Positions 35,192-43,873 of a stretch of 64,000 bases of DNA are shown here, piece by piece; the first letter of the stretch is position 1, and the number at the start of each line of letters is the position of its first letter. The notes below the pieces were generated by a model that did no database searches, had not been told where the DNA came from, and worked only from the letters and a program-made list of their open reading frames with translations. The stretch is from Nocardioides nitrophenolicus (GTDB lineage: Bacteria > Actinomycetota > Actinomycetes > Propionibacteriales > Nocardioidaceae): the NCBI RefSeq assembly GCF_016907515.1, contig NZ_JAFBBY010000001.1:4650001-4714000 (forward strand), read 5' to 3'. A program made the translations under genes and the position numbers.

Positions 35192-35326
35192 ATGGGGAAC
35201 CTGACATTTATGCGCCCACGGCACCGACGTGCGCTCTGGCCCGTGGACCTGGACGCGGATTATCGCGACTGGGAGCGCGGCAAGCGGACGGGAAAAGAGA
35301 TCTGGACTGTCCAGGAGTCTCGATGA
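35192..35326 (+). CDS. Small protein of 44 residues coupled to the next gene
   Basis: ATG with AGAGGAA just upstream, ending in ATGA overlap with the next start. It encodes MGNLTFMRPRHRRALWPVDL and then a charged end. It has no homologue I recognise. Position and overlap argue that it is a real, translated gene, perhaps only to drive the next one. Confidence 0.5.
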   Translation: MGNLTFMRPRHRRALWPVDLDADYRDWERGKRTGKEIWTVQESR

Positions 35327-35892
35327 CCACCACGCCCGGTTATGACGCGTGGGCGCAGAGGTCCGCAGCGGCCGATAAGCCCCAGCCGAATCCCTTCAAG
35401 GGATACAAGAAGCCGAAGGGCCATAGTTGGCACAAGATCTACCGCCGGGAGGCTTACAACGCGAGCGTGCAGCCAGACCTCGGCTTGGACCTGAGGTTGT
35501 GGTTCCTCGTCGTCAACCGTGCTGGCTACAACGGGCATGCGCAATTCCCCGGTGACAGCCTGCTTGAGGCGTTGCCCAAGTACAACAGGTCAACCGGAGA
35601 GGTTTCGCGCTACAGCATCCGTGCTCTCCAGAAGGTGATCGCCGAAGGCGTGCGGGCGAACCTGTACGCGCCCACGTCCGGTCCTCGGTGCATCATCCTG
35701 GGTGCCCACCTCGTCGACGTCGATCGCCCTCCCGGCAACTGGAAAGCGTGCCGCGTCCACCACCATCGTTTCCGCTGGAACAGGGACGTCTGGGGAGACA
35801 TCGATGGCTCCGGACACTTCGGCCCCCTCGTCGACGGAAAGATCGTCTACCCGGGCAAGGAGCGAAGGAATAGTTCGTCCGCATCGCTCTGA
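35323..35892 (+). CDS. Winged-HTH-like protein of unknown role
   Basis: 189 residues from ATG 35323 (CAGGAG 6 nt before, overlap ATGA with the small gene). The centre, LDLRLWFLVVNRAGYNGHAQ and VSRYSIRALQKVIAEGVRAN, has the helix-turn-helix and hinge pattern of phage or plasmid replication-type regulators. C-terminus is His/Trp-rich (HHHRFRWNRDVWGD). Replication initiation or regulation of the element is possible, not shown. Confidence 0.5.
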   Translation: MTTTPGYDAWAQRSAAADKPQPNPFKGYKKPKGHSWHKIYRREAYNASVQPDLGLDLRLWFLVVNRAGYNGHAQFPGDSLLEALPKYNRSTGEVSRYSIRALQKVIAEGVRANLYAPTSGPRCIILGAHLVDVDRPPGNWKACRVHHHRFRWNRDVWGDIDGSGHFGPLVDGKIVYPGKERRNSSSASL

Positions 35893-36016
35893 CCTGCGGG
35901 TTTGTGACGTTCCTCTGATTATTTAGAGACCAACGGCGGAAAGAAGTTGGATCACTCGAGGTCAAACATTAGACCAAGGAAATAGCCAAGTCGACTAGTC
36001 CAGGCCAAGGGCGGAT

Positions 36017-36054
36017 AGACGGCAGGCATGAGCGTCAGCGAATGTCTGCCGTCT
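36017..36054. repeat. Hairpin 1 in the gap
   Basis: Arms 36017-36029 and 36042-36054 pair over 13 bases (one G-U) around a 12-nt loop. There is no T tract. Confidence 0.6.
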
Positions 36055-36184
36055 CTGACTTCCAGCCCAGATCCGTGAAGGCCCCAAACACCAACAGCCC
36101 TATTGGAGTTTGTTATTCCAAGATATCCAGAGCGACTGCCCAAGGCCGTCATCAACAACATCATTCATACATGTAGTCCCAATC

Positions 36185-36220
36185 GAGAGCCCGCCAGCGG
36201 TCCACTGCAGGCGGGCTCTC
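36185..36220. terminator. Hairpin 2 in the gap
   Basis: A perfect 11-bp stem, GAGAGCCCGCC with GGCGGGCTCTC, and a 14-nt loop. It is followed by GTCTTGGCT, a weak T-rich run, so it may be a terminator. Confidence 0.6.
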
Positions 36221-36435
36221 GTCTTGGCTGGCTGACTTTGGTTAAACCGACCTACGGCGTCAATGGCGCATCAGGTTGGCTCACCGTCTGCGACTGCTCG
36301 CGGACCTGGTTCTGGCCGAGCTGCCATCTGCTCTCCGGAGCAGCCCGATCTTGCGGGGTCGTCTTCGACTCCGACGGGTCAGCCGTGCAAGGACACGGCT
36401 GGCACTGACTCCCTACACCCACCTAGGAAGACTCA

Positions 36436-37620
36436 ATGACTGCTACCAGCAACAGCACGACCAGTGTCGCCATCGCCGTCGCGGCACACGAGAAGAAGTT
36501 CCAGAGGCAACGAGCCTCACTGATGGCGAAGCGCGACCAAGCCGCGAAGGTACTTCGAGATCGCGAGCAGGCGGCCGCCGACGCGGCGGAGCGGCTCGAC
36601 CGTCTCAAGGCGCTGATCGCGGACCCACTGTCAGACGCGCGCGCGACCTTCGCCGATCTCGCCGAGGCTGAGGCACGGACCGCCTACGCCGATCTCGCCC
36701 TGGCCGGTGCACGCAAGACGTTCCGAAACATCACCGCGAGCCTTGGCTCGGACCGACACATCGAACTCGGCGACATCGTTGCCGCCGCGTTCGGAACTCA
36801 CCTTGAGTGCGAGTTCGGCGCGACAACCGGCGACGGCTTCGACGTGAATTCGCTGGATCACACCCACGCCGTGGTCGTTCGAGTCATCGAGAGCACGATG
36901 CGGGACGACGGCGGCCTAGTCGGGCACGTCGAGGTCACGCGTCTCCGCCGCCGCACCCACGCGCCGATCGACCTGGAACTGGTGCGCTCCGCGTGCGACG
37001 AGGCCGGTATCCCGACAGAGAAGCTCGCGCCGGGCACTGTGACCGTGCGGACCGCAGAAATGCAGAACGGAGCATTCGTGGACACGGTTCGACTTCGCCT
37101 CGGACCCGTGACGACCGGCGATCTGGTTCTCGGCGTCGTAAGCACATCCAACGCACGCGCGGCCGGACGCACGTTCGCCATGGCTGTCGGCGATGTCCTC
37201 CAACTGAGGGAGCTCGGCAGCTTCGACGATGACTCCTTTGCGTTCGGTGACCTCGCGGATGGCCGGTTGTTCCTCCACGTGGCTGATGCGCGCGTTGTCA
37301 GCGACGTGGTCTCGAAGACCAACCGGCAGCTCAAGATCGCCTTCAAGGTCACCTATGAAGCGCACGGCCTCGATCGCAGTCGTGTTGCGTCCGCGCTACG
37401 GGAAACGGCGGCTGCCTGGGGCGACGGAATCACCGTGCTGGGAACCGGTGAGGTCACCGCCGTTGCCATCTGTGCGACTACGCCGAACACGGTCACGCTG
37501 CATGACAGCCGTGCTTGGCTATCTCACGGGGTGATGGTGGAGACCAGCCAGCATGGTCCCTGGAGCGCCGTCAGCGCCGTCGCTGTCGAGTTGACCGCTC
37601 GCTCTAGCGCGAAGGTCTGA
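36436..37620 (+). CDS. Unknown protein with coiled-coil N-terminus
   Basis: 394 residues. Residues 15-85 are a charged Ala-rich helix (KKFQRQRASLMAKRDQAAKV and following heptads), likely coiled coil. The rest is mixed alpha/beta with short repeat-like pieces around residues 150-330, including VETSQHGPWSAVSAV near the end. I do not recognise a family. AGGAAG lies 7 nt before the ATG. It is alone on its strand; the next genes are convergent. Confidence 0.55.
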   Translation: MTATSNSTTSVAIAVAAHEKKFQRQRASLMAKRDQAAKVLRDREQAAADAAERLDRLKALIADPLSDARATFADLAEAEARTAYADLALAGARKTFRNITASLGSDRHIELGDIVAAAFGTHLECEFGATTGDGFDVNSLDHTHAVVVRVIESTMRDDGGLVGHVEVTRLRRRTHAPIDLELVRSACDEAGIPTEKLAPGTVTVRTAEMQNGAFVDTVRLRLGPVTTGDLVLGVVSTSNARAAGRTFAMAVGDVLQLRELGSFDDDSFAFGDLADGRLFLHVADARVVSDVVSKTNRQLKIAFKVTYEAHGLDRSRVASALRETAAAWGDGITVLGTGEVTAVAICATTPNTVTLHDSRAWLSHGVMVETSQHGPWSAVSAVAVELTARSSAKV

Positions 37621-37817
37621 GGCATGTCCGACTCGCAAAGGCGAGACGACGGTGGGGGCGAAGGATCCCTTGAAGGGGGGGCCGGCAGTCGACGGGCCCT
37701 CCGATCCGAGTGCCGTCGTGCGGCAGATCCGGAGGGAACCGGGCGGGGTTCCTAGGCGGTAGTCATTGACCGCTGCCGGGGGCGTGCCAACTTGGCGGGC
37801 TGAGGGTCGGGTGACCT

Positions 37818-39305
37818 TCAGCCTGCCTCGTCTTCTGACCAAGTCCCGGTTCCGGTGTTCGCACGGATCCAACCCGCTAGGTCATTGCTCCAATAGACCA
37901 TCAGCGCGTCCTCGTCGAGTCCCTCGAGCAGGTCCGGGTCTCCTGGATACTTTGCTTCCAACGCGCTGAGCCGACGGTGTAGACGTGTGTCGACGAGCCG
38001 ATAGTCGAGAACGGCTTGTGGCTCCTTGTCCAACTGCGCGACGAACGCATCGACGTCACGGCGCCTGACCCAACTACACTGGCCATCGCTGGCAACCACA
38101 AGTTGGTTCTTTCCGGCCACTCGCTCGTCAAGGGCATCGAGAACGTTCGCGATGAATCTTGGAGGCATCTCCTGGGAGAGGCACTCGGCAACCACTGCGG
38201 CCGAACGAACCGAGTCCCAAAGCCACATGTCGTCGGCGAGGTCTGGTAGATAGTCCTGCTCGATCCAAGGCTGTAGCCGGCGAGGATCAGTCCCGATCAG
38301 AGCTCGGAGAAGCCGGTTAGGGATGACCCTGTGGTGGCTGCCCTTGCCTCGCGCCGACTTGAATTCTATGAGCGTTTCGGGAAGGTGCCGAGTTTCGGAC
38401 ACGGTGTTCGCGCTGATATTGACCTTCAGATGCTTGGCAGCGCGGTCAAGCAGTTCGGCGGTCGTACACATCAGCAGGTGCCTCCCCGTCGCGGCTGCCA
38501 TCTCCTCAACCAGTTCCGTGGCAGGGCCCACGCGCATACCGCGTTTGTCGTAGGTCCAATCGCCCTTGGCGACGTCGTTACAGACCAGCAGAACGTCGGC
38601 CGGGTGCGCTGCGGCATACCGGACTACCTCCGCCCACCAGAGGTAGTCGCCGAATGAGTTCGCTTCCTTCTTCGCATCCTTGAACCCCGGAGGTAGTTCT
38701 GCATCGGCGCGCCGCGAGCCTTCCTCCCGATCTGCTTCCAACTGGTGCACTGGAGGTTGCGGTGCGACCCGGCCTTGTAGAACCGTCTCGAGGCGCAGCA
38801 GGACGGGATCGTCGGACTTGAGTAGGAGTCTTTCGGGTTCGAGGTCGTACTCTGAAGCCACTTGGTCCACGAACTCACTTGCGCCGTCGAAGGCAGCGAC
38901 GAACTGGCTTAGAAGCGAATCCACGGCGGCGTCACCCGCGTGAGCCCTCCGGGAAACGGTACGGAGGAGCCCTCTGACCTTCTGCGCGTGGTCGCGCATC
39001 GTCGTCGCCGCTCCCTGAATCTCAGCTATTCGGTCAGCTACGGCATCGAGTCTCCGCTTGTGGAACTCCGACGCGACTTGGTGAGGAACGAACAGCCGGT
39101 CCTTGAGCGTTTCAAGAACTTTGAATAGTTCGTCTCGCGCCAGCGGGCTCAGGCGATAGAGGTCAAGCAGGGCGTTGGTGTCCAGCACCACGAGCCCGGT
39201 CTGCAGGACGCGTGCCCAGTCCTCGTCGCTGGCTCGGTAGTACCCACCGAAGGTGTCTCCAAGATTGACCAACTCGAACGGGTCGCTCACCCTCGACGCT
39301 CCCAA
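37818..39305 (-). CDS. PIN_8/DUF4935-like nuclease
   Basis: 495 residues. N-terminal PIN-like fold: D42-T-N44-A-L-L-D48 in VVLDTNALLDLY, E80 in VASEF, then D210 (FKDAKK), D220 (SFGDYLWW) and D244/D249 in CNDVAKGDW. These give the acid set of a metal-dependent RNase. The C-terminal half (about 300-495) is helical with no known motif. PIN_8 proteins are frequent in defence islands. It is convergent with the unknown gene. Confidence 0.75.
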   Translation of the reverse strand: MGASRVSDPFELVNLGDTFGGYYRASDEDWARVLQTGLVVLDTNALLDLYRLSPLARDELFKVLETLKDRLFVPHQVASEFHKRRLDAVADRIAEIQGAATTMRDHAQKVRGLLRTVSRRAHAGDAAVDSLLSQFVAAFDGASEFVDQVASEYDLEPERLLLKSDDPVLLRLETVLQGRVAPQPPVHQLEADREEGSRRADAELPPGFKDAKKEANSFGDYLWWAEVVRYAAAHPADVLLVCNDVAKGDWTYDKRGMRVGPATELVEEMAAATGRHLLMCTTAELLDRAAKHLKVNISANTVSETRHLPETLIEFKSARGKGSHHRVIPNRLLRALIGTDPRRLQPWIEQDYLPDLADDMWLWDSVRSAAVVAECLSQEMPPRFIANVLDALDERVAGKNQLVVASDGQCSWVRRRDVDAFVAQLDKEPQAVLDYRLVDTRLHRRLSALEAKYPGDPDLLEGLDEDALMVYWSNDLAGWIRANTGTGTWSEDEAG

Positions 39306-39463
39306 CTTCCTCGCGGTTGGCCTCCCATTAGAGACACATTTGGCGTGAGCGTATCGCCCAACCGGCTTGCCTGAGGCAGAGTGCGCATCATCGCTTCCGG
39401 CTTTGCTTGTCAGCCTGCTTGGCTGCGCGCCACGGGCTGAGCTCCGAGCTGCGGCTTGCGGTG

Positions 39464-40030
39464 TCAGACGATTCGGCGCTTAGAAGCGAGCCGCTTGATG
39501 GCAGGCCAGTCCGCGCCTATGTGGACGATGATCCACTGTGAGCGGGCAACCCGGCCGTTGCCGAGGTGGACGACCAGTCGCATTCGATACGCCGATGCCC
39601 CAGTCTTGTCAGGGTCCCACTCCGGCGGAACCGTCTTCCATGCGAACAGGTGATGCCCGGCCACGGTCTGGGGAAAGACGGCACGATCTTCGGCCTGGTC
39701 TCTCGACGTCTTCCGGTCGGGACGATGCTGGCCCGGCCCAAGTCTAAATCGCCCGCTTTCCCGCACTTCCCAGCGCGCATTGACAAGCTGCACGGCTGCC
39801 AGCCCAGCGTTTCGCACGTGAGCCCGCATCCAGATTCCTTGGTGGAGCCTGAAAATCGAGCGAGCCGATGGTTGGACATCGTCAGGGCTGAACACGTGGA
39901 CCCGCGCGCCGCCTCTTCGGTAGGTCTTCACTGTGACGACGAAGACCGCCATTGAGAGCAGCAGGGCGACAGTCGAGATGCCGATGGCTACCCAAGGGGA
40001 CGGCACGACCCACGAAACCATGCTCAACAC
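39464..40030 (-). CDS. Single-pass membrane protein of unknown role
   Basis: 188 residues with a membrane helix near residues 9-35 (PSPWVAIGISTVALLLSMAV). The rest is a soluble domain with strand pattern (RAHVRNAGLAAVQLVNARWEV) of Ig-like type. Start may be 40030 (GTG) or ATG 40021. It lies between PIN_8-like and AlbA_2-like genes, all on the minus strand, with gaps of 140-160 nt. No family is recognised. Confidence 0.5.
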   Translation of the reverse strand: MLSMVSWVVPSPWVAIGISTVALLLSMAVFVVTVKTYRRGGARVHVFSPDDVQPSARSIFRLHQGIWMRAHVRNAGLAAVQLVNARWEVRESGRFRLGPGQHRPDRKTSRDQAEDRAVFPQTVAGHHLFAWKTVPPEWDPDKTGASAYRMRLVVHLGNGRVARSQWIIVHIGADWPAIKRLASKRRIV

Positions 40031-40172
40031 GGAGGAAACCCTGCCACGAGACTGCTACATAGGTGGGGGGACCTGCGGACCTCCAAACCGTGGCAGGAGC
40101 GCGGATGCTAAGACGTACCGGTCTGCTGGAAGTGGCTTCGGGGGTCACACCCCCTGGCCGGGATGCCTGGGG

Positions 40173-41267
40173 TCAGTCGACCTTCTCGTAGCGCCCTTGG
40201 TAGCGGTAGGGGATACCTCCGCCGATCGCGAACTCGCCGAGCCGCTCGTCGACGTACCGATACGCCGAAGAGGTCGGTTGCTCTGATTCCGTGAGCGAAA
40301 TGCGCCTCATCCGTGCATCCAACGCTGCGCGCCTCGCGGACAGAGCCAATGGCAGTCTGAAGCTGAGGACTGCTCGCTGAGCCCGTGCGCAGATGCCCGC
40401 AAGTTCACCGCCTTCGTCAGGGACGAAGTGGCGGCCTGACAACGCCAAACTGTCTGATCCGTTGACGTGCAGACCTGAGTTCTGCACGTAGACAATCGAA
40501 CCCACGGATTGCGAGGTCGGTATCCCGAAGGAGTTGGAGCCTGTCGCCATCTGCGGTCCCCGGATGCTTGGACGGGTGAGGTCGATGTCTTGCCCGCCGA
40601 CGGTCACATGTGCCGCCCAGCGGTATTCGGGCAGTCGTGCCGGGTGAGCAACCTCGGCGTATGCGTCAAGCCAGTACTCGAACTCGACTCCTACCGGATG
40701 TGCCTCTTCGCCGAACTTCCCCTTCCCCTGCGCAGGTCGCCGAAGAGCCCGGACCCATCCCGAGATTGCGTCAAGTTGCGGCACCTCGGCTTCCCCCACG
40801 ACGGCTCGAAGAATCTCGCTGCGATGGGCTGACCGCAGATTGGTTCCTCGACGCCACGGCACTTCACGGTCGACTCCGCCGTGACCGTTGGTCGTGACCA
40901 CATAGGGACTGCGGCCCGTCTCGAGCCACAGCGCGGCGACGGTGCCGTGCGGCGTAGGGACTCTCAACAGGTTCAGATCTGGGGCGACCTCCGAGAAGTA
41001 CTTTGAGACCTGAGCCCACCAGTCGGCAGGCTCGACATCGCCGGGGTCGGCTACGAGGTGACCGTCCTCGTCCAGGCCGACGATCCATAGTGCGGCTTCG
41101 CCTCCAGCCGCATTCGCCAGACCAGCGATCTGCCGAGCCGCCTTGCGATGATCGGTCGGCCATTTTCTCTTCGCTTCGACGCGGTCGTCCTCAACGCGAC
41201 TTCCCCCGACAACGGCCTCGACGATGTCGAGGACCCAAACCTCGACCTGTTGCTGGCGCACTAGCAC
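40173..41267 (-). CDS. Schlafen/AlbA_2-domain protein
   Basis: 364 residues. E31-x-K33 in RVEAKRKWP and ARQIAGLANAAGGEAALWIV give the AlbA_2/Schlafen core (AAA_4/Schlafen-like), a fold that binds or cuts nucleic acid. DREVPWRRGTNLRSAHRSEI near 134-153 is the usual end of this domain. A second part (170-364) is unrecognised. Such proteins are common in phage-defence loci. Start is GTG. Confidence 0.65.
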   Translation of the reverse strand: MLVRQQQVEVWVLDIVEAVVGGSRVEDDRVEAKRKWPTDHRKAARQIAGLANAAGGEAALWIVGLDEDGHLVADPGDVEPADWWAQVSKYFSEVAPDLNLLRVPTPHGTVAALWLETGRSPYVVTTNGHGGVDREVPWRRGTNLRSAHRSEILRAVVGEAEVPQLDAISGWVRALRRPAQGKGKFGEEAHPVGVEFEYWLDAYAEVAHPARLPEYRWAAHVTVGGQDIDLTRPSIRGPQMATGSNSFGIPTSQSVGSIVYVQNSGLHVNGSDSLALSGRHFVPDEGGELAGICARAQRAVLSFRLPLALSARRAALDARMRRISLTESEQPTSSAYRYVDERLGEFAIGGGIPYRYQGRYEKVD

Positions 41268-41434
41268 GTTCTACCGGACATGCCGTCGACCGTGGGCATT
41301 GGCTGTAATCCGGTGGTCGGCCGATGCCTGTCTGGGCTCGTGCGGTGCCTTCGACGTGGTGCTCAACGCCGTCGAGCGGTCAGGTTGCGGAGCGTTCTCA
41401 ATACAGGGTCGAATCCTGGCGTTAGTGTGCCCAC

Positions 41435-42589
41435 GTGGTCCGCACAGCGATCAATCCAGACGTTCTCGAATGGGCGATGTTGGAGTCCGCGCGCAGCGTT
41501 TCCGACCTCGAATCGGCGACGCAGAAGCCGCGCGACGAGGTCGAGAAGTGGTTGTCAGGTGCTGTCAGCCCGCACCTCGGAGAGTTGCGTCGTCTGGGCA
41601 AGTTGCTCGGCCGGTCGCCGTTCTTCTTCATGCTGCCGGAGCCGCCTTCCTCGACCCCGACCGCAGTTGAGTTTCGTCGCGCGCTTCGGAAGGACATCAA
41701 CGAGGATGAACGTGCGGTAGAGCTACAGGCGCTCCGCTGGGGGCGTCGTACCCAGAGTGTGGCGCGAGATCTACTCAACAGTGCAGATCTACTCGGCAAC
41801 GCCACGACCTGGGCCGAAGACATCGAGTTGGATGATCAGGCCAGTCCCGCACGCGCTGCTGAGCAAGTTCGAGTATGGCTCGCTTGGGACACGGCGACAC
41901 AAGTCAATGCCACCAGCAAGTCTGCGGCCTTCAAGTCGCTCCGTGCGGCGGTTGAGGAACGGGGCGTCCTTGTCGCGCTTCGGTCTGCCGGGACCTCGCG
42001 GTTCTGCGGCTTCTCGCTTCCCGACCCAGTGGCGCCCCTGATCTACGTGAACAAGGACTACGAGCTCGGCAGTGTCCGCAGCTTCACCCTGATGCACGAA
42101 CTCGGCCACGTCCTTCGAGGCAATCGCCGTGTGTGCTACGGCGGAGACAAAGGTGTAGAGCAGTGGTGCAATCGGTTCGCGGCTGCCTTTCTCATGCCCA
42201 GGCAGCACCTCCTCCGCTACTGGACAAGCCAGTCGCTCTCGATCACATCACCGCAAGACACGGATGCGGTGCGGCGGGTTGCAAATCGGTACAAGACGAG
42301 TTGGCATGCTTCAGCCGTTCGGCTTGAGCAGCTCGGACTCGCTCCCAGCGGCACCGGGGACTACGTCAAGAAGAACCGTCCAGAGTCCCCTGAGGGCGGC
42401 TTCGCTCCAGGCGGAGGACGGACAGTCCCGACCATCCGGCTAGACGAGTACGGCTACGCCTTCGCACGGTTGGTTGCCGACGCGGCGGAGCAAGGCACGC
42501 TCGCGTCCCTCGATGCTCGCCGTCTCTTGAACGTCAACGGCCCGGAACTGGCCGAGGTTGCGGCACTGGCACGAGGCCGGGACAGGTGA
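41435..42589 (+). CDS. Xre-type HTH with ImmA/IrrE metallopeptidase domain (antitoxin-like)
   Basis: 384 residues. The HTH is in residues 10-60 (ARSVSDLESATQKPRDEVEK and following). The Zn-peptidase motif H221-E-L-G-H225 is followed by E242 in VEQWCNRFAAAFLMP, as in ImmA. These proteins regulate or cleave partners. The stop overlaps the PIN gene start by 4 nt, as in Xre-COG2856/PIN toxin-antitoxin pairs, where the metallopeptidase protein is the supposed antitoxin. Divergent from the AlbA_2 gene. Confidence 0.85.
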   Translation: MVRTAINPDVLEWAMLESARSVSDLESATQKPRDEVEKWLSGAVSPHLGELRRLGKLLGRSPFFFMLPEPPSSTPTAVEFRRALRKDINEDERAVELQALRWGRRTQSVARDLLNSADLLGNATTWAEDIELDDQASPARAAEQVRVWLAWDTATQVNATSKSAAFKSLRAAVEERGVLVALRSAGTSRFCGFSLPDPVAPLIYVNKDYELGSVRSFTLMHELGHVLRGNRRVCYGGDKGVEQWCNRFAAAFLMPRQHLLRYWTSQSLSITSPQDTDAVRRVANRYKTSWHASAVRLEQLGLAPSGTGDYVKKNRPESPEGGFAPGGGRTVPTIRLDEYGYAFARLVADAAEQGTLASLDARRLLNVNGPELAEVAALARGRDR

Positions 42590-43071
42590 GCCTGTACATC
42601 CTCGACGCCTACAGTGTGATCGAACTCGAAACGATGGTGCTCGCGAACAAGAGGGTCACCCTCTATGCGGCACTGACTGCGGAGGTCGCGGCGGGGCGGC
42701 TCACCTTTCCGGATGCTGTTCTGGCCGAGTGTCGGGAACTCGGCGAAGGAGAAGTCGCGACCATCTGGCTGATGGGTGTTGCAGGGTCACGGCAGCAAGC
42801 TACCTTCCCAGGATCGACTCCGATGACCTTGCTCGCGAAGGTTCCGGACCTGCTGATCGAGGACGATCCCGGCGAGCAGAGCCAGATCGCAGTGGCGTGC
42901 CTTGCGGCGGCCAAGGCTGAGGCCGGACTGGCGCCCACGGTGGTGTCAGAGGACGCGGGATTCGGGGGTGACCGAATCACCTTGGGCGAGGCTTGCGCGA
43001 CCCTCGCGATACCTTGCAGCGATCTCCGGTCTTATCTGGACGGTCTAGGGCTGGCACCCTGCCTCAACTGA
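42586..43071 (+). CDS. PIN-domain (DUF4411-like) toxin
   Basis: 161 residues. Acidic residues D7 (YILDAYSVIE), E48 (LAECRE), D93/D94 and D123 (SEDAGFG) fit a PIN RNase. GTG start overlaps the ImmA-type gene by 4 nt. It resembles DUF4411, the usual partner of Xre-ImmA proteins. Its last 8 nt overlap the convergent DUF6602-like gene. Confidence 0.75.
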   Translation: MSLYILDAYSVIELETMVLANKRVTLYAALTAEVAAGRLTFPDAVLAECRELGEGEVATIWLMGVAGSRQQATFPGSTPMTLLAKVPDLLIEDDPGEQSQIAVACLAAAKAEAGLAPTVVSEDAGFGGDRITLGEACATLAIPCSDLRSYLDGLGLAPCLN

Positions 43072-43873
43072 CGGGCTCGACGGCATCGAGGTCTTCGCTG
43101 GTGTATGCGGTCAACCAGTCGAAGCGTCCAGCGCCGCCATCGAGCGCTGTCAGCATTGACAAGCAGAAGATCAGCAACGCGCGCCCGGGGTCGCCCACGT
43201 ATCGCTGGCCCGTGTATTGCCCCATCATGAAAACCGGATACTCAGTTCCGTCGACAATGGCAAGGTGTCCGGACTGACCTGCGTCGGGTTCGACCCACTG
43301 CTTGCCTTCCTCTGCGCTGCGAAGGGGGACGAAACCAGCCCTATCTGAGGTGCGGACGTAACCGGGGCGTACGACGCATGACAGAGCGGGTGCTTTGCTC
43401 GCCTCGAGGTTGCTCAACTCGGTGGCCCGACTGTGGTCGCTGTCAGCGAAGGAGTAGGCGAACAGACAAAACGGGGGATGAGAGCCGCTCGTTGGGGTCA
43501 GCGCCTGAAGCCTGGCCAACTTGCCTGGGAAGTCCTCTTCGATGTCAGTCTTGCTGAGTCTCGTCTTCACCTCGATGGCCAACCGAACTGTTTCGATTGG
43601 GAACATCACCTGGTTGGTCTGGGCCATCAAGCGCGGCTGCTGACCCTGGTCGAACAAGATGATGTCGGTCTGGGACGAGGTTTTGCCGGTGCTGTCGAAG
43701 ATGACGCCAGTGCCTACTCCGATCGACGGCGGTAGCAGATCCGCAACGAGTCGCGACAGAGTTAGCTCATTGGCGATTCCCTTCTCGCCCTGGTGAGGGA
43801 TCAGTGCGTTCATGACGCCCGACTCGATCTGAAGCCGGCGCGCGATGCCAGCCCAGTACTTCTCTACGATCAC
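43064..43873 (-). CDS. DUF6602-like PD-(D/E)XK nuclease fold protein
   Basis: 269 residues. HQGEKGIANE near 28-36 and LLPPSIGVGTGVIFDSTG are typical of DUF6602. D70 (QTDIILFD), E94 and E101-V-K103 (AIEVKTRL) form a PD-(D/E)XK-like acid/Lys set. The start overlaps the stop of the EVE-like gene by 4 nt. It may be the nuclease subunit or a structural partner. Third gene of the MazG operon. Confidence 0.7.
   Translation of the reverse strand: MIVEKYWAGIARRLQIESGVMNALIPHQGEKGIANELTLSRLVADLLPPSIGVGTGVIFDSTGKTSSQTDIILFDQGQQPRLMAQTNQVMFPIETVRLAIEVKTRLSKTDIEEDFPGKLARLQALTPTSGSHPPFCLFAYSFADSDHSRATELSNLEASKAPALSCVVRPGYVRTSDRAGFVPLRSAEEGKQWVEPDAGQSGHLAIVDGTEYPVFMMGQYTGQRYVGDPGRALLIFCLSMLTALDGGAGRFDWLTAYTSEDLDAVEPVS

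Larger units (their letters stand above)
35893..36435. other. Long intergenic gap with two hairpins
   Basis: 543 bp with no convincing gene. A frame at 36103-36408 is open but codon use and the lack of a ribosome site speak against it. Hairpins at 36017-36054 and 36185-36220 are the only structure. The gap could hold a small RNA, a terminator/promoter pair or a mobilisation site. Confidence 0.5.

Noticed and set aside
35086..35322. N-terminal extension of the wHTH gene
   Set aside because: It overlaps the 44-residue frame and lacks a ribosome site; ATG 35323 with ATGA overlap is better supported.
36103..36408. A 101-residue frame in the element's gap
   Set aside because: It runs through the perfect 11-bp hairpin, has no ribosome site and has an unusual composition.
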